This document shows positions 46,556 to 54,757 of a stretch of DNA of 64,000 nt, in pieces. Source of the stretch: CAWIHA01 sp963835855 (GTDB lineage Bacteria > Acidobacteriota > Terriglobia > Bryobacterales > Bryobacteraceae). Made by a program: the position numbers and the translations under genes. The first letter of the stretch is position 1, and every line of letters starts with the position of its first letter. The DNA is taken from contig CAWIHA010000013.1 in the NCBI GenBank assembly GCA_963835855.1, forward strand, positions 1-64,000. The letters run 5' to 3'. The notes below the pieces were generated by a model, which saw only the letters and a list, made by a program, of their open reading frames with translations, did no database searches and was not told where the DNA came from.

Positions 46556-47297
46556 CGGTCCGCCGTTTCTCAAGGAAGCTGGACCAGGCCGGAAGTTCCG
46601 CGGCCGTCCCGCTCCGCTGGCGCCGCCGCAGAAGGGACTTGCGGACAATTGGCATGAACTCGAAATCTTCTGCTGTCGCCTTGCGCGTCATGTTGGATTC
46701 GTGCAGCCGGTACAGCAGCGTCACCTCGGCAAGCACTACGATTCGTAGTCCCGCCTCCCGCGCGCGCACGAACCAATCCTGGTCGTATCCCGAGCGAAAA
46801 CCCTCATCGAAACTTCCTACGATGTCAAAGGCGCGGCGGCGGCACAGGCCAGCGCCGAGGTTGCAGTTCGCCACCGGGCGATCCGGGCCTTCAAAATTTC
46901 CGGGGCACGCCGCCGCACCGGCGAGTTGGACGTACTGGACGTGGCCGGTGACGATATCGATGCCACCGTCCGCAAGGAGCCGGCCCGCTTGCAGTGTGAG
47001 CTTGTTCTCGGGCCACTGGTCATCGGCATCAAGCGGAGCAATGAATTCGCCGCGCGCCTCTCGCAGCCCGAGATTGAGGGCGGTGGCCGCACCGCCGTTT
47101 GCTTTCCGGAAGTAGCGGATATCGGACCCGAGTCCGGCCACGACCTGTGGCGTGCCGTCCGTTGAGCCGTCATCGGCCACAATGATTTCGAGCGGCTCAT
47201 ACCGCTGCGCGCGAATGCTCGCGATCGCCTCCGGCAGAAACCTCGCCGCGTTGAAGCAGGGAATGATCGCACTGACGAGAGGCCTTTCGTTACCCAT
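46548..47297 (-). CDS. GT2-family glycosyltransferase (second of three)
   Basis: A 249-residue enzyme closely similar to the next upstream copy. Motifs: PLVSAIIPCFNAARFLPEAI, IIVADDGSTDGTPQVVAGLG, DXD in FIAPLDADDQWPENKLTLQA and SGYDQDWFVRAREAGLRI. Start at 47297 (MGNERPLVS), overlapping the upstream stop by eight bases. It has extra Cys (AACPGNFEG; LCRRRAFD) compared with its neighbour. The pair looks like a tandem duplication. Confidence 0.9.
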   Translation of the reverse strand: MGNERPLVSAIIPCFNAARFLPEAIASIRAQRYEPLEIIVADDGSTDGTPQVVAGLGSDIRYFRKANGGAATALNLGLREARGEFIAPLDADDQWPENKLTLQAGRLLADGGIDIVTGHVQYVQLAGAAACPGNFEGPDRPVANCNLGAGLCRRRAFDIVGSFDEGFRSGYDQDWFVRAREAGLRIVVLAEVTLLYRLHESNMTRKATAEDFEFMPIVRKSLLRRRQRSGTAAELPAWSSFLEKRRTDD

Positions 47298-48030
47298 GCG
47301 AGCCCCGTTTCTCATCGAAGCTCGACCAGGCGCGCAGTTCCCCGGCCACGCCGTTCCTCTCGCGCCGCCGCACAAGAGACTTGTGAAGCACCTGCGCCAT
47401 CATGAAATCGCGTACGTCTTTCCCCCGCGTCATGTTGGACCCATGTAGGCGGTAAAGCAGTGTGACGTCCTTCAGGATCACGATTTTCAGCCCCGCTTCC
47501 CGGGCACGGAGAAACCAATCCTGGTCTTCGCTGAAGCGAAGAGATTCGTCGAAAAATCCAGCCACCTCAAACGCCCGGCGGCGGTATAGAGCGGCGCCGA
47601 GGTGGATATGCGCCAGTTGGTCCGCTTCTTCAAAACGCAGATCGGGCTTCATCGCGCCAGGCAGTTCGAGATAGCGAATCCGGCCCGTCGCAACATCGAG
47701 GTTGGGATCCTCAAGCAGGCGGCCCACCTGCAAATCAAGCTTGTTCCCGGGCCATTGGTCGTCGGCATCGAGCAGCGCGATCAATTCGCCGCGCGCCTCG
47801 CGCAGCCCGGAATTGCGGGCAGACGCCGGCCCCCCATTCTCTTTCCGGAAGTAGCGAATCTCGGAACCGAAACCAGCCGCCACCCGCGCAGTGTCATCGG
47901 TCGAACCGTCATCGATAACGAGGATCTCCAGAGGCTCGTACTGCTGTGCGCGGACGCTCGCTACCGCCTCGGGCAGAAATCTGGCGGCGTTGAAGCAAGG
48001 GATAATCACGCTGACCAGAGGGCCTTTCAC
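47290..48030 (-). CDS. GT2-family glycosyltransferase (first of three)
   Basis: A 246-residue enzyme with PLVSVIIPCFNAARFLPEAV, ILVIDDGSTDDTARVAAGFG, DXD in LIALLDADDQWPGNKLDLQV and LRFSEDQDWFLRAREAGLKI, the ED-type acceptor motif. The start is taken as the GTG at 48030, whose last bases form the stop of the HprK-like gene (GTGA), consistent with the coupling seen through the cluster. About half or more of the residues match the second copy. Substrate unknown. Confidence 0.88.
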   Translation of the reverse strand: MKGPLVSVIIPCFNAARFLPEAVASVRAQQYEPLEILVIDDGSTDDTARVAAGFGSEIRYFRKENGGPASARNSGLREARGELIALLDADDQWPGNKLDLQVGRLLEDPNLDVATGRIRYLELPGAMKPDLRFEEADQLAHIHLGAALYRRRAFEVAGFFDESLRFSEDQDWFLRAREAGLKIVILKDVTLLYRLHGSNMTRGKDVRDFMMAQVLHKSLVRRRERNGVAGELRAWSSFDEKRGSHG

Positions 48031-49113
48031 GCGGGCTCCGGGCGCCTCAGCAGGCCGAGAATCGTTCGTGGGATTTGCGGCAAATCCGTTCCGGCTTCGA
48101 GGCGGTAAGCCGGGACCTGGCGAACGAGGGCGTTGATCTTCGCGAACGCTTCCCGCTCCGCTCCGGGCAGATGGCACAGCGTAGTCGGCGCCAAGGCGAG
48201 GAAAGCTTCGCCCGCCGTGGCCTGGCGCAGGGTCGTGTCGCGGAGTCCAGTGATGCGCGACGCCAGGATCGCGCGGATCGGGAAGCCGCCAATCAGCTTC
48301 GCGGGCGCGCAGGCATGGAGGAAGATCATCGCCTTTTCGCGATCCAGGCGGTCCCGGTTGGTGATGAGCGCCTCGAAATGCGGCAACCGCGCGAGGTTGT
48401 CCGGCTCCAGCTTCGCGGTGTTGTAGAGGCTATAAACGTGGGGCGGGCTGTGCGCGACAAGAACGTAGTCGTCCCCGGCGTACTGCAATTCCGAATCGAG
48501 GCACGCCAGCGCCGCGGTGGACTTGCCGGAGCCGCTTTGGCCCGCGATGAGAACGCCACCCTCGGCAAGGCCGACCGCCGCGGCATGCGCGGGTTGCAAG
48601 TTCAGATCCTCAAGCCACCAATGAAAGGTCGTCCGGAGAGGGAAACTGCGCTCCCAGTAGCGGATCTTGCGGTAATCGGAAATCCAGTAGAGCGCCTCCG
48701 AACGGCGCCGGTCCAACATCAGCAGGATGTCGGCGCCCTGCTGAAATACGGTGCGGATACGTGCCGTGTTGAAGCCCTCGATCTCGCCGCGCCGGCCGAA
48801 CGAGGCTCGCATCCCAGGCCGGCCGCGGGCCCGCCACGCCGGTGCTGGCGCTATCGAAGAGGTGCACCTTCAAGTCCGCTGGTGCGCCGGCCGCCAAGGC
48901 AAGGTGCTCCAGCGCCGGAGTCAGAAGATCGTACAAGGCACTGCCTGCGAATCGGAAGAGTGCGACGCCGTTTCCGATCTGGAAGCGCTTTTCGAGGATG
49001 CCAGTGCGCACGGCCGCCGCCTCGAAGCGCGCGCGAACCGTGGAAAAAAACTCGACCGCCGCCGCCGAAACCGCCGGCTCCGCCAAATCCGCGCCGGCCG
49101 TGCCGAGGGTCAA
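48027..49113 (-). CDS. HprK-related kinase of a PqqD-associated cluster, probable frameshift
   Basis: The kinase half (48027-48812) has a Walker A loop GVLIAGQSGSGKSTAALACL, then ELQYAGDDYVLVAHSPPHVY and YSLYNTAKLEPDNLARLPHF, which resemble HPr-kinase-related proteins found beside PqqD genes rather than true HprK. The upstream 100 residues (FFSTVRARFEAAAVRTGILE; YDLLTPALEHLALAAGAPAD) lie in another frame that joins at about 48815 (PRPAWD then RASFGRRGEIEGFN), so one indel is likely. The start would be a TTG at 49113, overlapping the pqqD-like stop. A kinase acting on a peptide or protein is inferred from family; no HPr gene is near. Confidence 0.78.
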
Positions 49114-49565
49114 TCCGCCTCCGGGGGACGCGAGGGCCAGCCTGCCTCGTCCACATCGTGGATGGGGTCGAGTAGAAACAGGTCCTGCATGTCGGCGTAG
49201 ACGGCGATCGTGGGCGGCTCCCATGGCTGGGCCTGCGGTGGCATCGGTTCGGGAACGGCCGCCTGAGGCGAGCCGGCATCCGGCGCCTCCCGGATCAAGC
49301 CCTCCTCCACCAGCGTTCGCCAGAACTCCAGAATCTGTTCGCGGATTTCGGGTGTGCTGTTTCCGTCGAGGACTTGCTCCACGGCGCCGGCGGGAGTGCG
49401 GCCGGCCTCCATGAGGTTCCAGATCGCTGCGCCGGTGCGATTCAGGCTGTAGTACTTGCCCGATTCCAGATTGATGACAACGAGTTCATCGTCAAAGCAT
49501 TGCCAGACGATCTTCGGGCTTGCCACACGGAACCTTCCGCCAGTCTGGAGCGTTCGTGAATTCAA
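49110..49565 (-). CDS. PqqD-family protein with peptide-like C-terminal tail
   Basis: A 151-residue protein. Residues ~1-90 are a PqqD (RiPP recognition element) fold: RVASPKIVWQCFDDELVVIN, LESGKYYSLNRTGAAIWNLM and EILEFWRTLVEEGLI-like helices. A Pro-rich linker (AAVPEPMPPQAQPWEPP) leads to an acidic tail, YADMQDLFLLDPIHDVDEAG then WPSRPPEAD, that is not part of the PqqD fold. PqqD domains bind leader peptides for modifying enzymes; the tail may be a fused substrate or docking peptide (inference). First gene of the minus-strand coupled cluster, divergent from the ferredoxin gene. No radical-SAM partner is present. Confidence 0.85.
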   Translation of the reverse strand: MNSRTLQTGGRFRVASPKIVWQCFDDELVVINLESGKYYSLNRTGAAIWNLMEAGRTPAGAVEQVLDGNSTPEIREQILEFWRTLVEEGLIREAPDAGSPQAAVPEPMPPQAQPWEPPTIAVYADMQDLFLLDPIHDVDEAGWPSRPPEAD

Positions 49566-49754
49566 ACTTTAATCTCCTGCGCCGGTAACCATTTCTTATA
49601 GCACAAGGCGGTGTCTATAGGGAACACTACTACGTACTGGAAGTACCAGGCTCGTTGGCTGCATTGGGCTTACGCATGGGCCGCTCCGTCAACTCTGGCC
49701 TATCCCCTTGCCCATGCGGGTCACGCCCCACACAACCCGGCCGGCGCGCTATGC

Positions 49755-49760
49755 TATATT
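49755..49760 (+). promoter_or_regulatory. Possible extended -10 element of the ferredoxin gene
   Basis: TGCTATATT (TG at 49752, TATATT at 49755-49760) fits an extended -10 about 48 bases before the ferredoxin start. No clear -35 is present. The rest of 49566-49807 shows no gene. Confidence 0.35.
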
Positions 49761-49807
49761 TGTAAGCTTCAGAGATCACCAGAGGACGGCTGAACGGAGA
49801 GAGCCCT

Positions 49808-50068
49808 ATGGCATACGTAATCGCGGAACCGTGCATCGGGACCAAGGATACGGCTTGTGTAGACGCGTGCCCGGTCGATTGCATCCACCCCAAGAAGGAC
49901 GAACCTGCCTTCGCTACCGACAAAATGCTGTACATCGACCCGGTGGAGTGCATCGATTGCGGCGCGTGCGTCCCGGTCTGCCCGGTTTCGGCGATTTTCA
50001 CGCTCGACGACCTGCCCGAGAAGTGGGCGAACTACGCCCAGGAAAACGCGGCTTACTTCGGGCGGTGA
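49808..50068 (+). CDS. 7Fe-type ferredoxin ([3Fe-4S][4Fe-4S])
   Basis: An 86-residue electron carrier. Cys spacing is C9-x7-C17-x3-C21-P and C48-x2-C51-x2-C54-x3-C58-P, the arrangement of 7Fe ferredoxins (FdxA type), in which the first site usually holds 3Fe-4S. The sequence MAYVIAEPCIGTKDTACVDA CPVDCIHP is typical. The start follows GGAGAG. Cytoplasmic; a possible donor for the ferredoxin-dependent-looking glutamate synthase at 37-43 kb, though not linked to it. Confidence 0.95.
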   Translation: MAYVIAEPCIGTKDTACVDACPVDCIHPKKDEPAFATDKMLYIDPVECIDCGACVPVCPVSAIFTLDDLPEKWANYAQENAAYFGR

Positions 50069-50079
50069 ACCGCGCTTCC

Positions 50080-50165
50080 GTCCCGGCAACCGGCATGGCG
50101 GCGCCGCCGCTCCTGCTTTCCAGATCTTGACCTCAATGAGCCGCGGGGGGTTCGAACCATGAACA
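50080..50165 (-). pseudogene. Remnant of a QueD-like C-terminus
   Basis: On the minus strand this stretch reads NPPRLIEVKIWKAGAAAPPC then RLP, matching the QueD end at 54770-54840 (NPIRVAEVKIWETDTATATY then RLP). DNA similarity extends a few bases past the QueD stop codon, where the remnant itself has no stop. Only about 25 codons remain, so this is a relic of a second QueD-like copy. Confidence 0.5.
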
Positions 50166-50284
50166 GGCCTGCGCATCCGTCCTCCCGCTGGCAATCCGCT
50201 CGATCGCGCGAGAGAATAGGATTCTTTGGCGCAATTCGAGCCGATCTTTTGCATAAGGAAACCAAACCCGCGTAAGGAACCGGT

Positions 50285-50860
50285 ATGAAGGTCATCGCAT
50301 TCAACGGCAGCGCCCGAAAAGGCGCGAACACCGCCATTCTGCTTGGATACGTCCTCCGCGAGCTGGAGAAGGAAGGCATTGAAACCGAACTCGTGGAACT
50401 CAGCGGCGCGAAGATTCACGGCTGCCTGGCCTGCCGCAAGTGTTCAACGAGAAAGGACCGCCGCTGCTCGCAGGACGACGATATGGGGAACGTCTATATC
50501 GGCAAGATGGCCGAGGCGGACGGCATTCTGTTGGGCTCGCCGACCTACGTCGCCGACATCTCGCCGGAGATCAAAGCGCTGATCGACCGCGCCTGTCTGG
50601 TCTCGAAGGCGAACGGCGGCATGTTTCGCCGCAAGATTGGCGCAGCCGTGGTGGCGGTCCGCCGGGCGGGCGCCATGCATGCCTTCGACGCCTTGAATCA
50701 CTTCTTTTTGATCAACGAAATGATCATACCGGGCTCGTCCTACTGGAACATCGGCATTGGCCTCGATCCCGGCGACGTGGAGAAGGACGAAGAGGGCATC
50801 CGGACGATGAAAGTCCTGGGGCAGAACATAGCGTGGCTGCTGAAGAAGGTGGGGGCTTAA
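50285..50860 (+). CDS. Flavodoxin-fold NAD(P)H-dependent FMN reductase-like protein
   Basis: A 191-residue protein of the NADPH-dependent FMN reductase / iron-sulfur flavoprotein family. The FMN phosphate loop is FNGSARKGANTAILL, a Cys cluster follows (HGCLACRKCSTRKDRRC), and the second flavin loop is LLGSPTYVADISPEIKALID. GAAVVAVRRAGAMHAFDAL is the third. The Cys group could bind an Fe-S cluster as in Isf proteins. It lies about 200 bases after the ferredoxin gene on the same strand, so a redox partnership is possible. Substrate unknown. Confidence 0.87.
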   Translation: MKVIAFNGSARKGANTAILLGYVLRELEKEGIETELVELSGAKIHGCLACRKCSTRKDRRCSQDDDMGNVYIGKMAEADGILLGSPTYVADISPEIKALIDRACLVSKANGGMFRRKIGAAVVAVRRAGAMHAFDALNHFFLINEMIIPGSSYWNIGIGLDPGDVEKDEEGIRTMKVLGQNIAWLLKKVGA

Positions 50861-51346
50861 TCGAGCCGGGTGTTCCGCCCGGCGCCGGTTCCAAGAATCG
50901 TCCGGGCTTTTCACCGGAGGGGTCGCGGCGGTCGCCACGCTTCGGCGCCCACAGAGCGGCGCTGGCGCGTTTTTCGTTCTTTATCCGCCCGACGCGTTCG
51001 GAACTGCCTCAATAGTGGGGAGTTCGGCTTCATCGGAGGGCCACAGTGGCGGTATGGGCGTTCGACGGAGAAGTGAGGTCTAGGGGCCGAGTCGGGGGTG
51101 CGATGGCGACTTTACAGATCCCATCTCCGAGAGCGCCTATGGATACTCATGCAAGCAGCCCACTCTGTGAGAAGCCGATTGCACGGTCGTTCAAGAAGTT
51201 GGGCTCTGCCGCAGGTCGATTTGTCGGATTGGGAGAGACTGACACCTTCATGGTTCGCTTACAGGCCTGGCGGCAAGGGCAAGCGTTTTTGATCGGCGTG
51301 TTTGGCGCAGCCTCCTTGTGCCTTAACCTTTTCCATTAACTTATTC
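50861..51346. other. Intergenic region before the higBA promoter
   Basis: No gene recognised. A GC-rich hairpin (GCCGGG/CCCGGC, about 50865-50883) directly after the flavoprotein gene lacks a T-run. Open frames at 51046-51339 show no family features. The TTAAC motif repeats near 51323, 51336 and 51356 ahead of the promoter. Confidence 0.4.
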
Positions 51347-51376
51347 TTGACATGAGTTAACCCAGTGGGTTAATAT
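51347..51376 (+). promoter_or_regulatory. Promoter and operator palindrome of higBA
   Basis: A consensus -35 TTGACA (51347-51352), an 18-base spacer and -10 TAATAT (51371-51376). The spacer and part of the -10 form a perfect inverted repeat TTAACCCAGTGGGTTAA (51357-51373, 7-base arms), a likely binding site for the HigA-like repressor. Transcription would begin around 51383, giving a leader of five or so bases before the ATG at 51388. Confidence 0.75.
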
Positions 51377-51387
51377 ATATAGTGGAA

Positions 51388-51723
51388 ATGGAAATCCTGT
51401 TTCCAATCGGCGACGAGCAGGATGAGTGGAATGACACCAAGCGCCTTGTGCGCAGACACAGCTCGCATCGCGCAAAGCTGATAAGGCGCCGTCTTGACGA
51501 CCTCAGGGCAGCTCAGACGCTCGAGGTGATGCGGAATCTGCCCGGCAGATGTCACGAGTTGAAGGGCGATCGTTCGGGGCAGCTGTCGACCGATCTTGAT
51601 GGGCCATACCGACTGATTTTCGCGCCGGCGCACAACCCGCATCCGAAGAAGGCGGATGGCGGCCTGGATTGGACACAAGTCACGGCGGTCATCCTCGTGG
51701 GCGTGGTGAACACACATGAATGA
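51388..51723 (+). CDS. higB: HigB-like RelE/ParE-superfamily toxin
   Basis: A 111-residue protein. It reads EWNDTKRLVRRHSSHRAKLI, RRRLDDLRAAQTLEVMRNLP, GRCHELKGDRSGQLSTDLDG and PYRLIFAPAHNP, the order of HigB-type mRNA interferases (helical pair, then H-L-x-G, S-x-D, R-L-I-F). The ATG at 51388 is preferred; a GTG lies two codons upstream. Its stop overlaps the antitoxin start by eight bases (ATGAATGA). It is expected to cleave ribosome-bound mRNA when not held by HigA. Confidence 0.82.
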   Translation: MEILFPIGDEQDEWNDTKRLVRRHSSHRAKLIRRRLDDLRAAQTLEVMRNLPGRCHELKGDRSGQLSTDLDGPYRLIFAPAHNPHPKKADGGLDWTQVTAVILVGVVNTHE

Positions 51724-52813
51724 GCACATTCGAAATCAGTACATCCCTGATACGGCCTCCGCGCCGGGCGAGACCCTCGAAGAGGTTCTTGAGTCGCGGG
51801 GGATGTCCCAGGCGGAGTTGGCAGAACGTACCGGTCGGCCGAAGAAGACGATTAACGAGATCGTAAAGGGTAAAGCCGCGATTACTCCCGAAACTGCCCT
51901 ACAGTTCGAACGAGTTCTTGGGATTCCAGCAAGCTTCTGGATCGCCAGAGAACAGAATTATCGTGAGTCCCTTGCCAGGGCTAAAGAGGCATTTGAATTT
52001 GAAAGGCAAGCCGACTGGCTCGATCATATCCCCTACCGCGCGATGGTGAGGCTTGGATGGGTAGCCGCACACCGGGAGAAAGCCCGTCAACTGGAGGAGG
52101 TCCTTCGGTTCTTTGCTGTGGCTTCTCCAAGCAGCTGGCAGGGAGTTTGGGGCGCCACAGGTCTAGCATTTAGGCGTTCGCCAGCGTTTGATAGCGTGCC
52201 AGGCGCTGTCGTAGCATGGCTGAGAAAAGGGGAGCTAGAGGCCGCTGGCCAAAAGCCTGCCGAATACGATGCGGATGCGTTCAAGAGAGCGCTTGAGCGG
52301 GTACGGCTGCTAACGCGTGAGCTGCCGAGGGACTTCGCCTCAGTTGTCACTGGTGAATGCAACGCTGCCGGCGTGTGCGTAGCGTTTGTCCCTGAGCTTC
52401 CTGGTACAAGGGTGTGGGGTGCTACCAGATGGTTGACACCCACCCGTGCGTTGATGCAGTTCAGCCTCCGGTACAAGCACGACGATCATTTGTGGTTTAC
52501 ATTCTTTCACGAAGCCGGACACATAGTTCTCCACGGCAGGCGCGATGTTTTCCTTGAAGATGACGGGGGCGAGCAGAACGAGAAAGAGGCCGAAGCTGAT
52601 GCATTTGCACGTGAATGGTTGATCCCTGATGCCCGGTATCGAGTGTTCCGGCGACTGGGCGCCTTCACCTGTGCTGCTGCAAGCAGATTTGCGTTCGAAC
52701 TGGGCATCGCTTCCGGTATCGTGGTCGGTCGTCTCCAGCACGATGGTCTCCTCGAGCGGACGCAATGCAACCACTTGAAGAAACGAGTGGATTGGGTTCT
52801 TGATCAGAGCTAG
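51716..52813 (+). CDS. higA: HigA-like antitoxin with ImmA/IrrE metallopeptidase domain
   Basis: A 365-residue protein. Residues ~15-80 are an XRE helix-turn-helix of the HigA type (LEEVLESRGMSQAELAERTG, RPKKTINEIVKGKAAITPET, ALQFERVLGIPASFWI). The C-terminal part is an ImmA/IrrE zinc peptidase with FFHEAGHIVLHGR around residue 263 and a downstream EKEAEADAFAREWLIP Glu/Asp ligand motif. Such fusions act as antitoxin and repressor; the peptidase may regulate its own or another protein's stability. It probably binds the palindrome at 51357. Followed one base later by the beta-like gene. Confidence 0.88.
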   Translation: MNEHIRNQYIPDTASAPGETLEEVLESRGMSQAELAERTGRPKKTINEIVKGKAAITPETALQFERVLGIPASFWIAREQNYRESLARAKEAFEFERQADWLDHIPYRAMVRLGWVAAHREKARQLEEVLRFFAVASPSSWQGVWGATGLAFRRSPAFDSVPGAVVAWLRKGELEAAGQKPAEYDADAFKRALERVRLLTRELPRDFASVVTGECNAAGVCVAFVPELPGTRVWGATRWLTPTRALMQFSLRYKHDDHLWFTFFHEAGHIVLHGRRDVFLEDDGGEQNEKEAEADAFAREWLIPDARYRVFRRLGAFTCAAASRFAFELGIASGIVVGRLQHDGLLERTQCNHLKKRVDWVLDQS

Positions 52814-52814
52814 G

Positions 52815-53919
52815 ATGCCAGAAATGTTCGGCCATAATCATTACGTTCCAGTGCTGAAGGGGCGAGACGGAGAGTACGGGGCACTCCGGACGTTGACACG
52901 GTCAGTGCGTCAAGCTGTAACACCGCTACTGGAAATGCCTCCGATACCTTGGGGCTACGAACAGGAACGACCTGCGAAAACAATTGATGAGCATCTGAAG
53001 AAGGTCGGCCAGAAGATCGAACGTGCCTGGGGCGCTGGCAGGTTCCTGTTTGTGGATCTTCCACTTTGGATACCGGACAGCGAACGAATGATCGATGGAG
53101 AACATCCGCTTGAATATGTGTTGCGATCCTTGCGGGTCCGTGCAGTCAAGGCCATTCCGGTCGTTGGTTTGCTCCGATCTAATGACTACTTGCAAGCATG
53201 CCGCAACGTTGTCCGTTTGGATGAGCGTGGTGTTTGCGTCCGCATGCAGCGTGAAGACTTTGTGGAGTTTGGCAACATCGCTGACGCGGCCCGAGGTATC
53301 CTTGAAGCTGTCGGCGCGGAAATACAGGACGCGGACCTTGTCCTCGACTTGGGTGCACTGACCCCCGATGAACGCCGTCTGGATGCAGAGGGATTGATCA
53401 GCCTCACCAATCGCTTGCCGAGGCTCCGTCAATGGCGTACCTTCACAGTCGTGGCAACATCCTTCCCGCGGAATTTGATGGGGCTTCCTCCGTCTGACTT
53501 CTCGTTAGTTCCCCGCCAGGAATGGAGCTTGTGGCGGGACGTAGTTCGCTTGCAGTGGCCGGCCTACTCGCCTCCCCACGTTTGGCGATTACGCTATTTC
53601 ACACCCTGAACCCGCCGAAATAGACCCTCGCATAATGCGGCCGTCAGCGAGCGTCCGCTATACGCACGACACGTACTGGCTCGTGCCGAAAGGGCGCAAC
53701 TTGAGGGAGTACGGGTTTGATCAGTTTCATGGGGTCTGTCGAGCGCTGGTTCAGCGAGTGGAGTACGCGGGTCCGCAATTCAGCTGGGGCGATCAGTATA
53801 TTGACGACTGCGCGGCAGAACGTGTCGGCCCTGGAAATCTCACAACGTGGCGCAAGGTTGGGACATCTCATCATCTTGCTTTCGTTGTGCGTCAACTCGC
53901 CACCGAGGTCGGCTCTTGA
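52815..53919 (+). CDS. Beta protein / sce7725-like family, probable frameshift
   Basis: The first part (MPEMFGHNHYVPVLKGRDGE; TPLLEMPPIPWGYE; AKTIDEHLKKVGQKIERAWG; FLFVDLPLWIPDSERMIDGE; VLDLGALTPDERRL) resembles phage-beta-like sce7725 proteins. That frame stops at 53609. A second frame reads LPTFGDYAISHPEPAEIDPR followed by IMRPSASVRYTHDTYWLVPK and FSWGDQYIDDCAAERVGPGN, a natural continuation, so one indel near 53540-53575 splits a gene of about 365 residues. It overlaps the convergent sce7726-like gene by 80 bases. These families occur together in other genomes, from memory, in mobile or defence contexts; molecular function unknown. Confidence 0.72.
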
Positions 53920-54460
53920 GGCGCGCGAACACCATGTTCTTCAGCTCGGGCAGAGGCACAGCCTGTGCGAGGGAGTTCCAAAGAACCCGTCGCGGCTTCG
54001 CCCTAAGAGACTTTGAGCGGTTTAATGGATCGAGTAGCTCAAGTACCTCCTCGCGCCAAAGAAGCTGAACCAGCGAGCTGGGATCGACCCCGAGATTAGG
54101 GGACGCAGTTCTTGCCTGCTGGATGACCACGGGCGATGTGGAACCGTGTGTGGTCACGACTTGAATTCCCCACCAACCGGGGATCAGTGCTTCCGCTTTT
54201 CGTAGGTGTCGCTCCGCGGCGACGATAGTCATCGTATCGAAGATCCGGTTGTAGGTAGCCGCTTGAAGCGGTAGTCGGGTCAGTGTGTCCTGCGCGCTCT
54301 TGATCTCGTACCCGTTAAGGGTCCCGTTGACTACGGCAATGTCCACCCGCACCGTGCCGCGACAGAGCCCCAGCTCTTCGATGATTATCGTACTGTCGTC
54401 GCCCACGTATCTTCTGTGGAGTTGACCGCGAAGTGCGCGGCGTACGTCAGCGTCTCGCAT
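53840..54460 (-). CDS. sce7726-like family protein (possible nuclease-fold)
   Basis: A 206-residue protein. It starts MRDADVRRALRGQLHRRYVG, then STIIIEELGLCRGTVRVDIA, VVNGTLNGYEIKSAQDTLTR, LPLQAATYNRIFDTMTIVAA and GWWGIQVVTTHG. The E...RVDIAVVNG...GYEIKS pattern resembles the D-x(n)-ExK core of PD-(D/E)xK nucleases, so a DNase role is possible. The ATG at 54460 matches the family start; longer upstream reading does not. Convergent and overlapping with the sce7725-like gene, an arrangement that suggests a two-gene module. Confidence 0.75.
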   Translation of the reverse strand: MRDADVRRALRGQLHRRYVGDDSTIIIEELGLCRGTVRVDIAVVNGTLNGYEIKSAQDTLTRLPLQAATYNRIFDTMTIVAAERHLRKAEALIPGWWGIQVVTTHGSTSPVVIQQARTASPNLGVDPSSLVQLLWREEVLELLDPLNRSKSLRAKPRRVLWNSLAQAVPLPELKNMVFARLKSRPRWRVDAQRKQDDEMSQPCATL

Positions 54461-54757
54461 GCCATCTGCAACGATACCAGACGATGGCGCAGGAGGGCAA
54501 TCCCTGAGTTGTTCCGCGTGGGATCCCCTGAACTGTCCGTCGCACGGCCCGACTCGCTTGGGTAACCACAAACGCGCTAGCCTTCGGGAATCGACCTGGC
54601 TGGTTTGTCACCTACGGCCCCCTCTGCCGCCGCCTGGATCCGAGGCTAAAGGGGACAGAGGCGTTTTCTCGCACCTCCCCCATCTGGCCGCGCCCATCAA
54701 CCCGCACTCTCGCCATGCCGCACAATCCCATCTGCGATCCGCGGCGCCCGTCGCGGC
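54461..54757. other. Intergenic region with a possible repeat
   Basis: No gene recognised. Bases 54645-54675 (AAAGGGGACAGAGGCGTTTT) resemble the CTGTCCCCTTT-type ends of REP-like elements common in acidobacterial and planctomycete genomes, from memory; no transposase is present. Confidence 0.3.

Noticed and set aside
51046..51339. A 97-codon plus-strand frame before higB.
   Set aside because: No ribosome-binding site, no family features, and it runs into the TTAAC-rich promoter region.
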